A stretch of DNA of 35,045 bases from an uncultured Steroidobacter sp. (lineage in GTDB: Bacteria > Pseudomonadota > Gammaproteobacteria > Steroidobacterales > Steroidobacteraceae). Positions 15,663 through 24,179 of the stretch are shown one piece after another. Where the stretch lies: positions 1 through 35,045 of the forward strand of contig NZ_CALFXI010000031.1 in assembly GCF_937958065.1 (NCBI RefSeq), written 5' to 3'. Both the position numbers and the translations under genes were made by a program. How positions within the stretch are numbered: position 1 is the stretch's first letter; every line of letters starts with the position of its first letter. The notes beneath the pieces are model-generated. The model was given only the letters and a program-made list of their open reading frames with translations. It did no database searches and had not been told where the DNA came from.

Positions 15663-17171
15663 ATGCATTTGAACGATACCCAGGCTAGGAGCCTGACCAT
15701 CCAGCAAGCCGTCGTCTATGACAGCGATACTGGGCGGGCAGAAACAGTCGCGGAAGTTTTGCGTGAGCTGAGTCTCGAACCGCTGCTGATCGATCACTGC
15801 GCGCTGATGCGCGCCATGATCCAGACTCCGAGCAATCCGCCCGCGCTGCTGGTTGGCGATGTCGCGGACTGCGACTGGGTCGAGTTGGGTGCCGCGTTGC
15901 GCGAGCAGCTGAGCGACATCCCGGTGGTCGCGTACGGTTCGGCGTCGGTGGCGGATCAATTGATCGCCGCAGTCGGCGCGGCGCGTGTGCGCCGTCTCAC
16001 ATTTCCGTTCAAGCCCGCAGCGCTCGGCACGGCCTTGCGCATGCCTGCACAACCCACCCCGGCCGAGATCGGCGATGTCGCCATGCCCACGGGCAGCTCG
16101 GCCGCGATTCGCGATGTCACGCGCCTGATTCGCCAGGTCGCCGCTCACGACTCCAGCGTGCTGATCCTGGGCGAGTCGGGCACCGGCAAGGAGCTGGCGG
16201 CTCGTGCCGTTCACGACGCGAGTCCGCGTCGCCAACGTCCGTTCGTAGCCATCAACTGCGGTGCCATCCCGGCGGAGCTGCTGGAGAGCGAGCTGTTCGG
16301 ACACGAGAAGGGCTCCTTCACCGGTGCCATCGCGGCTCGCAAGGGCCGCTTCGAGATCGCCGAGGGCGGCACGCTGTTTCTCGACGAGATCGGCGACATG
16401 AGCCTGCCCATGCAGGTAAAGCTGCTCCGGGTCCTGCAGGAGCGCGTGTTCGAGCGTGTCGGCAATCACACCCCGATCCGCTGCAACGTGCGCATCATCG
16501 CTGCGACTCATCGCAACCTCGAGGAGTCGATCGCGAAGGGCACGTTCCGCGAGGACCTGTTCTATCGCTTGAACGTGTTCCCGATCGAAATGCCGGCACT
16601 GCGCACTCGCATCGAAGATCTGGCGATGCTGGTGCGGGACTTCTCCGAGCGCAATGTGGCCGAAGGCCGCGGCCGTGTGGAGCTGACCGCGCGCGCGCTC
16701 AAAGTGCTGAGCCATTATCCGTGGCCCGGCAACGTGCGCGAGCTCGGCAACCTGATCGAACGTCTGTCCATCCTGTGTCCGAATCGCTCGGTCGATGTAT
16801 CCGATCTGCCGCTGAAATATCGGCCGGCGGATCTGCTCGCGGAGCTGGACCTCAACGCCGATCTGGAATTGCCGGTCGAGACGCTCGAATCGGAGCTGGA
16901 AGCGGAGCAGGCACTGGATGAAGAGCGCGAGGTCATGTCCATGCTGTCGAGCGAGCCGAGCGAACATGCGGTCGTGCAGCTGCCGCCCGACGGCATCGAC
17001 CTGCGCGATCACCTGTTTACGATCGAACGCGATCTGATCCAGCAGGCGCTGACCCGCGCCGGCGGCACGGTCGCGCATGCGGCGCGTCTGCTGAAATTGC
17101 GTCGTACCACGCTCGTGGAAAAGCTTCGCAAATTCCACATGCTCAACGAGGCCGCCGCGTCGGAACTTTGA
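15663..17171 (+). CDS. fleQ: FleQ/FlrA-type sigma-54 enhancer-binding protein
   Basis: Probable master activator of the early flagellar genes; it would use ATP to open promoters held by sigma-54 RNA polymerase. The 502-residue product has an N-terminal FleQ-type domain (about 13-125) that resembles a receiver but shows no obvious phospho-acceptor site, an AAA+ domain (about 141-375) with Walker A GESGTGKE (170-177) and Walker B GGTLFLDE (235-242), and a Fis-type helix-turn-helix (about 450-495, AGGTVAHAARLLKLRRTTLV). The sigma-54 contact loop reads GSFTGA (217-222) in place of GAFTGA. In Pseudomonas, FleQ also binds c-di-GMP; key residues were not traced. GAGG at 15651 supports the start. Confidence 0.85.
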   Translation: MHLNDTQARSLTIQQAVVYDSDTGRAETVAEVLRELSLEPLLIDHCALMRAMIQTPSNPPALLVGDVADCDWVELGAALREQLSDIPVVAYGSASVADQLIAAVGAARVRRLTFPFKPAALGTALRMPAQPTPAEIGDVAMPTGSSAAIRDVTRLIRQVAAHDSSVLILGESGTGKELAARAVHDASPRRQRPFVAINCGAIPAELLESELFGHEKGSFTGAIAARKGRFEIAEGGTLFLDEIGDMSLPMQVKLLRVLQERVFERVGNHTPIRCNVRIIAATHRNLEESIAKGTFREDLFYRLNVFPIEMPALRTRIEDLAMLVRDFSERNVAEGRGRVELTARALKVLSHYPWPGNVRELGNLIERLSILCPNRSVDVSDLPLKYRPADLLAELDLNADLELPVETLESELEAEQALDEEREVMSMLSSEPSEHAVVQLPPDGIDLRDHLFTIERDLIQQALTRAGGTVAHAARLLKLRRTTLVEKLRKFHMLNEAAASEL

Positions 17172-17240
17172 CGGACGCGGCTCGCGCCTCGGGCAGCCCG
17201 GGTGCTTCGCTGAGCACCAGCCCGAGTCGCATGGCCGCGC

Positions 17241-17262
17241 TTGCCGCGGCAAACCTTTGCCG
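17241..17262. promoter_or_regulatory. Overlapping palindromes, candidate EBP sites upstream of the FlrC-like gene
   Basis: Two palindromes share an arm: TTGCCGCGGCAA (17241-17252) and CGGCAAACCTTTGCCG (17247-17262). This gives three half-sites in 22 bases. The second differs from the palindrome upstream of flgB (116-131) only in one central base. It ends 50 bases before the -24 box of the sigma-54 promoter at 17313. The likely ligand is the FleQ-like or the FlrC-like protein, by inference. Confidence 0.5.
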
Positions 17263-17312
17263 GTGTGATGGGCTCCACAGGATTCGACGGCAAAAGCTCA
17301 TCCCTGCGGCTC

Positions 17313-17328
17313 TGGAACAGAACTTGCT
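17313..17328 (+). promoter_or_regulatory. Sigma-54 promoter of the FlrC-like gene
   Basis: TGGAACAGAACTTGCT has GG at 17314-17315, ten bases, then GC at 17326-17327, with a perfect TTGCT at -12. Start of transcription is expected near 17338, about 22 bases before the ATG at 17361. This predicts that the second EBP depends on the first EBP and RpoN, and it may also serve fliE-fliK. Confidence 0.75.
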
Positions 17329-17360
17329 CCCTTCCTGGCGGCAACGAGAGATCCGAAGGA

Positions 17361-18491
17361 ATGAGCGCAGTGTCACAAACAGAATTCGACCCGGCGAGCA
17401 CCGGGCAGGCGGTCAATGACGACGCCGTTGCGGCCTCGTCGAACGCATCGAATTCGCCCTCCGACGATATGGTGGCGATCGCGGATACCTCGCGACGCTT
17501 AGCCGACCTCGCACGCCGTGTCGCAGCCAGCGACTGCACGGTGCTGATCGCAGGCGAGTCGGGCACCGGCAAGGAAGTGCTGGCGCGTTTCATTCATCGT
17601 CATTCGCCTCGCGCCAATCGCGCCTTCGTGGCCGTGAACTGTGCGGCGATTCCGGAAAACATGCTCGAAGCCATTCTGTTCGGCTACGAGAAAGGCTCGT
17701 TCACCGGCGCGCACGCCAGTCACGCTGGCAAGTTCGAGCAGGCGCAGGGCGGCACGCTGTTGCTGGATGAAGTGACCGAGATGCCCCTGGGCCTGCAGGC
17801 CAAGCTGCTGCGCGTTCTGCAGGAGCGTGAAGTCGAGCGCCTCGGCGGTCGCTCGTCCATTTCTTTGGACGTGCGCGTGCTTGCGACGACGAACCGCAAC
17901 CTGCGTGCCGAAGTCGCCGCCGGTCGTTTTCGTGAAGATCTCTACTATCGCTTGAATGTGTTTCCGCTGCAGACCTCGCCGCTGCGTGAGCGTCGTGACG
18001 ACGTGCTGCCGCTCGCGATGCGTTTGCTGACGGCCCGCTGCCGCGCCGGTGAGCGCATTCCGGCGCTGAGCGCCGATGCCGCTCACATGTTGTTGCTCTA
18101 TCCGTGGCCCGGCAACGTCCGCGAGCTCGACAACGTCATGCAGCGTGCGCTGATTCTGGCGAACGGCTCGGTGATCCATCCCGAGCACATCCATCTGGAG
18201 ATCGAAGGTCTGGATGCGTTGCCGGCCGCGCTGGCCGCCGCGAATCAGACCGTTCGCGATTTCGTGGCCGCCCCGCAGCGCTCCACGGAAACATCGAGAA
18301 AGAACGGCACGGCGGAGGGCGGCTTGTCCGATTCGCTGTCCAGCGCCGAGCGCGATTTGATTCTGGACGCTTTGCGTTCGGACAACGGCAATCGTCAGGC
18401 CGCCGCCAAGCGCCTCGGCATCAGCCCGCGCACGCTGCGTTACAAATTGCAGCGGCTGCGTGAAGCGGGCTTCGTGGTTCCTGCCGCCTGA
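17361..18491 (+). CDS. FlrC/FleR-type sigma-54 enhancer-binding protein without receiver domain
   Basis: The AAA+ domain is close to FlrC/FleR: GESGTGKE at 65-72, then NMLEAILFGYEKGSFTGAHA with GSFTGA at 112-117, Walker B GGTLLLDE at 130-137, and a Fis-type helix-turn-helix at the end (NRQAAAKRLGISPRTLRYKL). The 376-residue product lacks the N-terminal receiver domain of FlrC/FleR: only about 35 polar residues precede the AAA+ part, and the open frame upstream (from 17241) encodes nothing like a receiver. No histidine kinase gene lies beside it, whereas FleS/FlrB would be expected. The ATG at 17361 is chosen because the sigma-54 promoter lies inside the longer frame. It would act on middle flagellar genes. 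Confidence 0.85.
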   Translation: MSAVSQTEFDPASTGQAVNDDAVAASSNASNSPSDDMVAIADTSRRLADLARRVAASDCTVLIAGESGTGKEVLARFIHRHSPRANRAFVAVNCAAIPENMLEAILFGYEKGSFTGAHASHAGKFEQAQGGTLLLDEVTEMPLGLQAKLLRVLQEREVERLGGRSSISLDVRVLATTNRNLRAEVAAGRFREDLYYRLNVFPLQTSPLRERRDDVLPLAMRLLTARCRAGERIPALSADAAHMLLLYPWPGNVRELDNVMQRALILANGSVIHPEHIHLEIEGLDALPAALAAANQTVRDFVAAPQRSTETSRKNGTAEGGLSDSLSSAERDLILDALRSDNGNRQAAAKRLGISPRTLRYKLQRLREAGFVVPAA

Positions 18492-18511
18492 GTCAGCTGG
18501 AGTAAGCACCC

Positions 18512-18865
18512 ATGTCCTCATTGCAGATCGACGCCGTGCTCTCGCAGATCCGCGCCATGCAGTCGCAGATCAAGGGTGTCGGCGCCCCGCAGAACGATGT
18601 CGCCAAGGTGGCGGGCGTGGAAAGCGCGGTTCAGGCGCCGACCAGCTCGTTCGCGAACGTGTTGAAACAAGGGCTGGATTCGGTCAGCCAGGCGCAGGCG
18701 CGCGCCTCGGAGCTGGCGACCAGGTTCGAGCAGGGTGTGCCCGGCGTCGAGCTGCCGCAAGTGATGTTGGAGATGCAAAAGGCCAGTGTTTCCTTTCGCG
18801 CGGTCACCGAAGTGCGCAACCGCTTCGTGAGCGCGTACCAGGAAATCATGAACATGCCGATCTAG
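18512..18865 (+). CDS. fliE: MS-ring/rod junction protein FliE
   Basis: FliE joins the MS ring to the proximal rod and is the first protein exported. The 117-residue product shows the family pattern: SSFANVLKQGLDSVSQAQAR, then ELPQVMLEMQKASVSFRAVT and the end segment EVRNRFVSAYQEIMNMPI. CTGGAG precedes the ATG. It lies 20 bases after the FlrC-like gene. I found no convincing sigma-54 promoter directly upstream, so it is probably read from the promoter at 17313. The length is normal. Confidence 0.96.
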   Translation: MSSLQIDAVLSQIRAMQSQIKGVGAPQNDVAKVAGVESAVQAPTSSFANVLKQGLDSVSQAQARASELATRFEQGVPGVELPQVMLEMQKASVSFRAVTEVRNRFVSAYQEIMNMPI

Positions 18866-18935
18866 GCCTGAGCATCAGCCATGAATCTGGAGTCGCCGAA
18901 TTTTTTATGGAACGTGGGTACGTTCGGAGTGAAGG

Positions 18936-20669
18936 ATGAGCGCTGAAGCAGCAGCATTGCCGTCACCTGCGCCGCAGATGGCGGGTGTGCCGGAACCGTC
19001 GACGCCGGCGCAGCCGCCGCGTCCGACGCTCATTCCGCCGGCCTTCAAGCCGCTCGCGCTGCTGATCGGCATTGCAGCCGCCGTGGCTGCGGGTGTCGGC
19101 GTCGTGTTGTGGTCGAAGGAGCCGACCTACAGTCTGCTTTACGGCAATCTGGGTCAGCAGGACGCAGCGCAGATCGCGCAGGCGCTCGATACCAACGGCA
19201 TTCCTTATAAGCTCGAAGGCAGCGGCACCATCACCGTGCCGGCCGACCGTGTGCACGATGCGCGTTTGAAACTCGCCGCTCAGGGCCTGCCCGAGAACGA
19301 AGGCGGCTTCTCCGTGATGTCGAAGGATCCGGGCTTCGGCGTCAGTCAGTTCATGGAAGGCGCGCGTTATCAGCATGCTCTGGAAACCGAGCTGGCTCGC
19401 ACGATCACCAATCTGCAGGCTGTGGAAGGCGCGCGTGTGCACCTCGCGTTGCCGCGTCAGTCCGCGTTCGTCCGCGATCGTCGCAAACCGAGTGCGTCCG
19501 TGTTCCTGCAGCTGAAGCCGGGCCGTCGCCTGGAGTCGGAGCAGGTCACCGCGATCGTCAACCTGGTCGCCTCCAGCATTCCAGAGCTGGAAGCGCAGCA
19601 GGTCACGGTCGTCGACCAGCAAGGCCGTCTGTTGTCCTCGCCCGATTCGAATACCGAGCTGGCGGAGCGCGACAAGCAGATGGGAATCGCGCGCGAGCTG
19701 GAAGATCGTTATACGCAGCGTGTTCAGCAACTGCTGGCGCCGCTGGTCGGCAGCGATCGAGTGCGAGCGCAGGTGGTCGCCGATGTGGAGATGTCCACGA
19801 CGGAAGAAGCCCGCGAGCAATATCGCCCGGAGAGCCAGGTCGTTCGCAGCGAACAGCTGGCGGAAGAGCCCAGCCGCAACGGCTCGGGCCCGCAAGGCGT
19901 GCCAGGGGCGTTGACGAATCAGCCGCCGCAGCCGGGAACTGCATTGCCGCCCGGTACGGGCGCCGCGCCCGCGCAAGCTCAGGCTGCGCCGGCGAATGCT
20001 AACGGCACCACCACGGTTGCGCCGCCGGACAACACCTCCAAGCAGCAGACTCGCAATTACGAAATCGATCGCACGGTCGCTTACACCAAGTTGCCGGCCG
20101 GTCGCTTGAAGCGCCTCACCGTGGCCGTGCTGGTGGACAACCTGCGCACGACTGCCGAAGACGGCACCGTGACCGAAACGCCGATCACGCCCGAGCAGAT
20201 CGAGAACATGACGCGCCTGGTCAAGGACGCGATCGGCTTCAACGAAGCGCGGGGTGACAGCGTCAGTGTCGTGAATCAGTCGTTCCGCGGCGAGACCAAG
20301 CCCGACGACATCGTGCCGGACGAGATCCCGTTGTGGGAACAACCGCTGATCCGCGACGTGGCGAAGCTGGTCGTCGGCTTGATCGTGCTGCTGGTGCTGG
20401 TGTTCAGCGTGCTGCGCCCGATGCTGCGCAGCCTGCTGGGCGTGCCGCCGAAGCCCGAGAAGAAGAGCAAGGACAAGAACCAGGACTCGAAACAACTTCC
20501 GGTGCAGCAGGTCACGCCGGTGGCGATGGCGGCAGTGGCGTCGGCCGATGGGGCCGCCGCGGCACCGCTCGATTATGACGGTCAGATCGCAGCAGCCCGC
20601 GCGCTGGTGTCGCAGGATCCCGCGCGGGTGGCGCAGCTGGTAAAGACTTGGGTTGGCGACGATGAGTAG
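18936..20669 (+). CDS. fliF: Flagellar MS-ring protein FliF
   Basis: FliF forms the MS ring in the inner membrane, the base for assembly of rod, switch and export gate. The 577-residue product has two membrane segments (about 40-59 and 477-493), with the periplasmic ring-building domains between them (SLLYGNLGQQDAAQIAQALD; GFGVSQFMEGARYQHALETE). A disordered P/A/Q-rich loop lies at about 325-365. The cytoplasmic C-terminus (ARVAQLVKTWVGDDE) is the FliG-binding helix. A 6-bp hairpin (GAACGT-GGGT-ACGTTC, 18910-18925) sits just before the ribosome site GGAG. Its last 8 bases overlap fliG. Confidence 0.97.
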   Translation: MSAEAAALPSPAPQMAGVPEPSTPAQPPRPTLIPPAFKPLALLIGIAAAVAAGVGVVLWSKEPTYSLLYGNLGQQDAAQIAQALDTNGIPYKLEGSGTITVPADRVHDARLKLAAQGLPENEGGFSVMSKDPGFGVSQFMEGARYQHALETELARTITNLQAVEGARVHLALPRQSAFVRDRRKPSASVFLQLKPGRRLESEQVTAIVNLVASSIPELEAQQVTVVDQQGRLLSSPDSNTELAERDKQMGIARELEDRYTQRVQQLLAPLVGSDRVRAQVVADVEMSTTEEAREQYRPESQVVRSEQLAEEPSRNGSGPQGVPGALTNQPPQPGTALPPGTGAAPAQAQAAPANANGTTTVAPPDNTSKQQTRNYEIDRTVAYTKLPAGRLKRLTVAVLVDNLRTTAEDGTVTETPITPEQIENMTRLVKDAIGFNEARGDSVSVVNQSFRGETKPDDIVPDEIPLWEQPLIRDVAKLVVGLIVLLVLVFSVLRPMLRSLLGVPPKPEKKSKDKNQDSKQLPVQQVTPVAMAAVASADGAAAAPLDYDGQIAAARALVSQDPARVAQLVKTWVGDDE

Positions 20670-21678
20670 GGAAAAGGCGGAAACCAAGCGCAATGGCACC
20701 GAGCGGGCCGCGATTCTGCTGCTGTCGCTCGGCGAGGCCGAAGCGACCGAAGTGATGAAGCACATGGGCGCCAAGGACGTGCAGCGCATCGGCGCCGCCA
20801 TGACGCAGCTTCAGAACATCTCGCGCCAGGAAGTGCAGGGGGTGCTCGCGGAGTTCACCAGCGAGCTGGAGGAGAAGACCGCGCTGGGCATCGGCGTCGA
20901 CGATTATCTGCGCAAGGTGCTGATCGGCGCGCTCGGCGAGGACAAGGCCGGCGGCGTCATAGATCGCATTCTGTTCGGCCGCTCCAGCAAGGGCCTGGAG
21001 GCGCTGAAGTGGATGGACGCGCGCGCGGTCGCCGAGCTGATCCGTCAGGAACATCCGCAGATCATTTCCATCGTGCTCGCCTATCTCGATGCCGATCAGT
21101 CGGCCGAGATCCTGTCGCAGTTCCCGGAGTGGCTGCGCGCCGACGTGATCATGCGCATCGCGACGCTCGACGGCATCCAGCCGACGGCCTTGCACGAGCT
21201 CGACGAAGTGATCGAGAAACAGTTCGCCGGCAAGACCGGTGCGCTCAAGACCTCGGTGATCGGCGGCATCAAGATTGCCGCGCAGATCATGAACTTCCTG
21301 GACTCCAGCCAGGAGAGCGTGCTGATCGAGAACATCCGCAAAGTGGACGACTCGCTCGGCGGCAAGATCCAGGACCTGATGTTCGTGTTCGGCGATCTGG
21401 TCGACATCGACGATCGCGGCATGCAGGAAGTGCTGCGCGCCGTGCCGGGCGAGAAGCTGCTGCTGGCCATGAAGGGCGCCGACGATGAGCTCAAGTCGAA
21501 GATCTTCAGGAACATGTCGCAGCGTGCGGCGGAAATGCTCAAGGACGATCTGGAATCGCGCGGTCCGGTGCGTCTGTCCGAAGTGGAAGCTGCGCAGAAG
21601 GAAATCCTGCTGCAGGTTCGCAAGATGGCCGAGGCCGGTACCATTCAGCTCGGCGGCAAGGGTGAACAGTTCGTATGA
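20662..21678 (+). CDS. fliG: Flagellar motor switch protein FliG
   Basis: FliG is the rotor protein on which the stator acts; it links FliF to FliM. The 338-residue product carries the middle-domain EHPQ motif (130-133), and a C-terminal domain with the charged torque helix around FVFGDLVDIDDRGMQEVL and then KSKIFRNMSQRAAEMLKDDL. The ATG at 20662 gives the normal N-terminus; an in-frame TTG at 20653 is less likely. It overlaps fliF by 8 bases and fliH by 4 (ATGA), so translation of the three is coupled. Confidence 0.97.
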   Translation: MSREKAETKRNGTERAAILLLSLGEAEATEVMKHMGAKDVQRIGAAMTQLQNISRQEVQGVLAEFTSELEEKTALGIGVDDYLRKVLIGALGEDKAGGVIDRILFGRSSKGLEALKWMDARAVAELIRQEHPQIISIVLAYLDADQSAEILSQFPEWLRADVIMRIATLDGIQPTALHELDEVIEKQFAGKTGALKTSVIGGIKIAAQIMNFLDSSQESVLIENIRKVDDSLGGKIQDLMFVFGDLVDIDDRGMQEVLRAVPGEKLLLAMKGADDELKSKIFRNMSQRAAEMLKDDLESRGPVRLSEVEAAQKEILLQVRKMAEAGTIQLGGKGEQFV

Positions 21679-22373
21679 CGCGAGCGTTGCGCTACGAGCT
21701 GCCGAGCATCAGCAGCGAGATCGCCGTGCAGGGGCGCCGCCCCGGCAAGACCGTGCAGGAGCTGGAAGAGCTCGAACAGCGCACTTACGAAGAAGCGTTC
21801 GCCAAGGGCCACGCCGAAGGTCGCGCTCAAGGTCTGGCCGCCGCCGAGCGCGAAATGCGTCCGCAGATCGAACAGCTGCAGGCACGAGTGCAGCGGCTCG
21901 ACACCATCATCGATTCACTGGCCCGGCCGCTGGCCGAGCTCGACCCGGAAGTCGAGGATCAGTTGTTGCAGCTCGCGCTGACCATCGGTCGGCACCTGGT
22001 GCGTCGTGAGCTGCGCATCGATCCCAGTCAGGTCATCGCGATCATTCGCGAGACCGTCGCTCTGTTGCCCGCGTCGGCACGCGACGTGCGAGTTCATTTG
22101 CATCCTGAAGATGCCGCGGTAGTGCGCGAAAAGCTGTCGACGCCCGTCGGCGAACGTGTCTGGACGATTGCCGAAGATCCTGTGATGGGACGGGGCGGTT
22201 GCCGCGTCACGACCGAGACGGCGCAGATCGACGCGCGTCTGGATACGCGCATCGCCAGTGTCATCAGTGCACTTCTAGGCGACGAGCGTGTGACGGCGAG
22301 CCGCGGCGAAGAGCCTCCGGTCGACGCCGGCGCTTCGTCCGACATGGTCGAGAACGGTTCGGGACCGGCATGA
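21675..22373 (+). CDS. fliH: Flagellar export regulator FliH
   Basis: FliH binds the export ATPase FliI and anchors it to the C ring through FliN. The 232-residue product has the expected coiled coil (EELEQRTYEEAFAKGHAEGR, then AAAEREMRPQIEQLQARVQR), with glycine- and alanine-spaced heptads, followed by the C-terminal FliI-binding domain (LLQLALTIGRHLVRRELRID ... ARDVRVHLHPEDAAVVREKL). A tail of about 30 residues rich in G, E and S follows. It overlaps fliG and fliI by four and four bases. Confidence 0.95.
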   Translation: MTRALRYELPSISSEIAVQGRRPGKTVQELEELEQRTYEEAFAKGHAEGRAQGLAAAEREMRPQIEQLQARVQRLDTIIDSLARPLAELDPEVEDQLLQLALTIGRHLVRRELRIDPSQVIAIIRETVALLPASARDVRVHLHPEDAAVVREKLSTPVGERVWTIAEDPVMGRGGCRVTTETAQIDARLDTRIASVISALLGDERVTASRGEEPPVDAGASSDMVENGSGPA

Positions 22374-23728
22374 GCACACCAGCCCTGCAATTGAAGCGCG
22401 GCGCGAATTGGGCCAGGCAGCTGCAGCGTGCCTCTCGTGTGGTGGAACGATTGGAACCGCCGCCGGTCGAGGGGGTGCTCACCCGCATGATCGGCCTCAC
22501 GCTCGAAGCCGCCGGCTGTCAGGCGGCCATCGGCGATCGTTGCGACGTGCTGGGAACGAACGGTCACAACGTCGAAGCCGAAGTCGTCGGCTTCTCCGGC
22601 GATCGCTTGTATCTCATGCCCACAGGCGACATTCACGGTCTGAAGCCGAATGCGCGTGTCGTTCCTCGCACCGGCGCCGGCACGGCGATCGTCGGCGCGC
22701 CGCTCATGGGGCGCATCATCGATGGGGCTGGCAATGCGCTCGATGGCCTCGGGCCGCTGAACTGCGAAGATCGCATTCGTATGATCGGGGCGCCGATCAA
22801 TCCATTGATGCGCAAACCGATCGAGGAGCCGCTCGACGTCGGCGTGCGCGCCATCAATGCGCTGCTGACGGTAGGGCGAGGTCAGCGTATCGGTTTGTTT
22901 GCGGGCAGCGGCGTCGGCAAGAGCGTGCTGCTCGGCATGATGGCTCGCTACACCACCGCGGATGTCATCGTCGTCGGCCTGATCGGCGAGCGTGGTCGCG
23001 AAGTGAAAGAATTCGTCGAGCGCATTCTGGGGCCGGAAGGCCTGGCTCGATCCATCGTCGTCGCGTCGCCGGCGGACAATCCGCCGCTGATGCGGTTGCA
23101 CGGCGCGTGGCGTGCCACTGCCATCGCCGAATATTTCCGGGATCGAGGCAAGAACGTGCTGCTGATCATGGACTCGCTCACTCGTTTCGCCCAGGCGCAA
23201 CGTGAGATCGGGCTCGCGATCGGCGAGGCGCCGGCCACCAAAGGGTATCCGCCGTCGGTGTTCGCCAAACTGCCGCAGCTGGTCGAGCGTGCGGGCAATG
23301 GCGACAGCGGCTCGGGCTCGATCACCGCGTTCTATACGGTGCTCAGCGAAGGCGACGATCAGCAGGATCCGATTGCCGACTCGGCACGCGCGATTCTCGA
23401 CGGTCACATCGTACTGACGCGTCGTTACGCCGAAGCGGGCCACTATCCGGCCATCGACATCGAAGCGTCCATCAGCCGCGTCATGCACGAGATCGTGCCG
23501 CAGGAGCATTCGGCGATGGCGCGGCAGTTCAAACAAGCTCTGTCCACGTTCCAGCAGAACCGGGACCTGATCGCGATCGGCGCTTATAACAAGGGCAGCG
23601 ATCCTCGCATCGACGCGGCCATCGCCGCGTGGCCGGCGATGCAGAAGTTCCTGCAGCAGGACGTGCACGAGTCGGTCGACTATCGCGCCAGCCTCGCGAG
23701 CCTGCAGGCGCTGGTCGGAGGCGGCTGA
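22370..23728 (+). CDS. fliI: Flagellum-specific export ATPase FliI
   Basis: FliI is the hexameric ATPase of the flagellar type III export system, related to the F1 beta subunit. The 452-residue product has Walker A AGSGVGKS (178-185) and Walker B VLLIMD (D268), the segment GLIGERGREVKEFVERIL with its conserved glutamate, and the C-terminal DPRIDAAIAAWPAMQKFLQQ. The start at 22370 overlaps the fliH stop; the longer upstream frame (from 22199) is not FliI-like. Length is typical. Confidence 0.97.
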   Translation: MSTPALQLKRGANWARQLQRASRVVERLEPPPVEGVLTRMIGLTLEAAGCQAAIGDRCDVLGTNGHNVEAEVVGFSGDRLYLMPTGDIHGLKPNARVVPRTGAGTAIVGAPLMGRIIDGAGNALDGLGPLNCEDRIRMIGAPINPLMRKPIEEPLDVGVRAINALLTVGRGQRIGLFAGSGVGKSVLLGMMARYTTADVIVVGLIGERGREVKEFVERILGPEGLARSIVVASPADNPPLMRLHGAWRATAIAEYFRDRGKNVLLIMDSLTRFAQAQREIGLAIGEAPATKGYPPSVFAKLPQLVERAGNGDSGSGSITAFYTVLSEGDDQQDPIADSARAILDGHIVLTRRYAEAGHYPAIDIEASISRVMHEIVPQEHSAMARQFKQALSTFQQNRDLIAIGAYNKGSDPRIDAAIAAWPAMQKFLQQDVHESVDYRASLASLQALVGGG

Positions 23729-23733
23729 CTCAG

Positions 23734-24171
23734 ATGAAGCGAGCAAAACGACTGGAGCCCGTGCAGCACATCGTCGAGGAGGCGCAGAAGCGTCTCTCGA
23801 TGAGCGTGGCTGGGTTCGAAAAGCGTCTGCTGGACGGCGAGCAGAAGCTCGACGAGCTGGTGCGCTACAAGGCCGAGTACGAACAGGGCTTCCAGCAGCG
23901 GGCCGCGGGTGGAATCGGCGTGACCGAGCTGCGCGACTACCAGGCTTTTCTCGCGAGATTGGCCGAGGCGATCAAACAGCAGCAGGCGCTCGTCAACCGC
24001 GCCCGCGCGGAGCATGAGGCCGAGCGCATGAGGTGGCAGGAAGCTTTGAAACGGTCCAAGGCGCTCGGTCATGTAGTCGAGCGCTGGCAGGCCGAAGAAC
24101 GCCATGTGACCGAACGGCGCGAGCAGCGCGACAGCGACGAGCGCGCGCAACGAAAGATTTCCCGACCCTGA
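23734..24171 (+). CDS. fliJ: Flagellar export chaperone FliJ
   Basis: FliJ is the coiled-coil stalk of the export ATPase ring and escorts FlgN and FliT to the gate. The 145-residue product is highly charged and predicted helical throughout (VQHIVEEAQKRLSMSVAGFE ... LDELVRYKAEYEQGFQQRAA), with the family pattern LRDYQAFLARLAEAIKQQQ at about 68-86. I chose the ATG at 23734, 5 bases after fliI, since the longer frame from 23629 is a shadow of fliI. Small size and position support the call even though FliJ sequences vary. Confidence 0.92.
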   Translation: MKRAKRLEPVQHIVEEAQKRLSMSVAGFEKRLLDGEQKLDELVRYKAEYEQGFQQRAAGGIGVTELRDYQAFLARLAEAIKQQQALVNRARAEHEAERMRWQEALKRSKALGHVVERWQAEERHVTERREQRDSDERAQRKISRP

Positions 24172-24179
24172 TCCCGATC

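Noticed and set aside
17232..17260. Further sigma-54-like sequences near TGGCCGCGCTTGCC and CGGCAAACCTTTGC
   Set aside because: GG-to-GC spacing is 8 or 9 in place of 10; the site at 17313 fits properly, and these bases are better explained by the palindromes.
18910..18925. Hairpin GAACGT-GGGT-ACGTTC before fliF as terminator
   Set aside because: The stem has six pairs, no T run follows it, and it lies directly before the fliF ribosome site; at most a translation control element.
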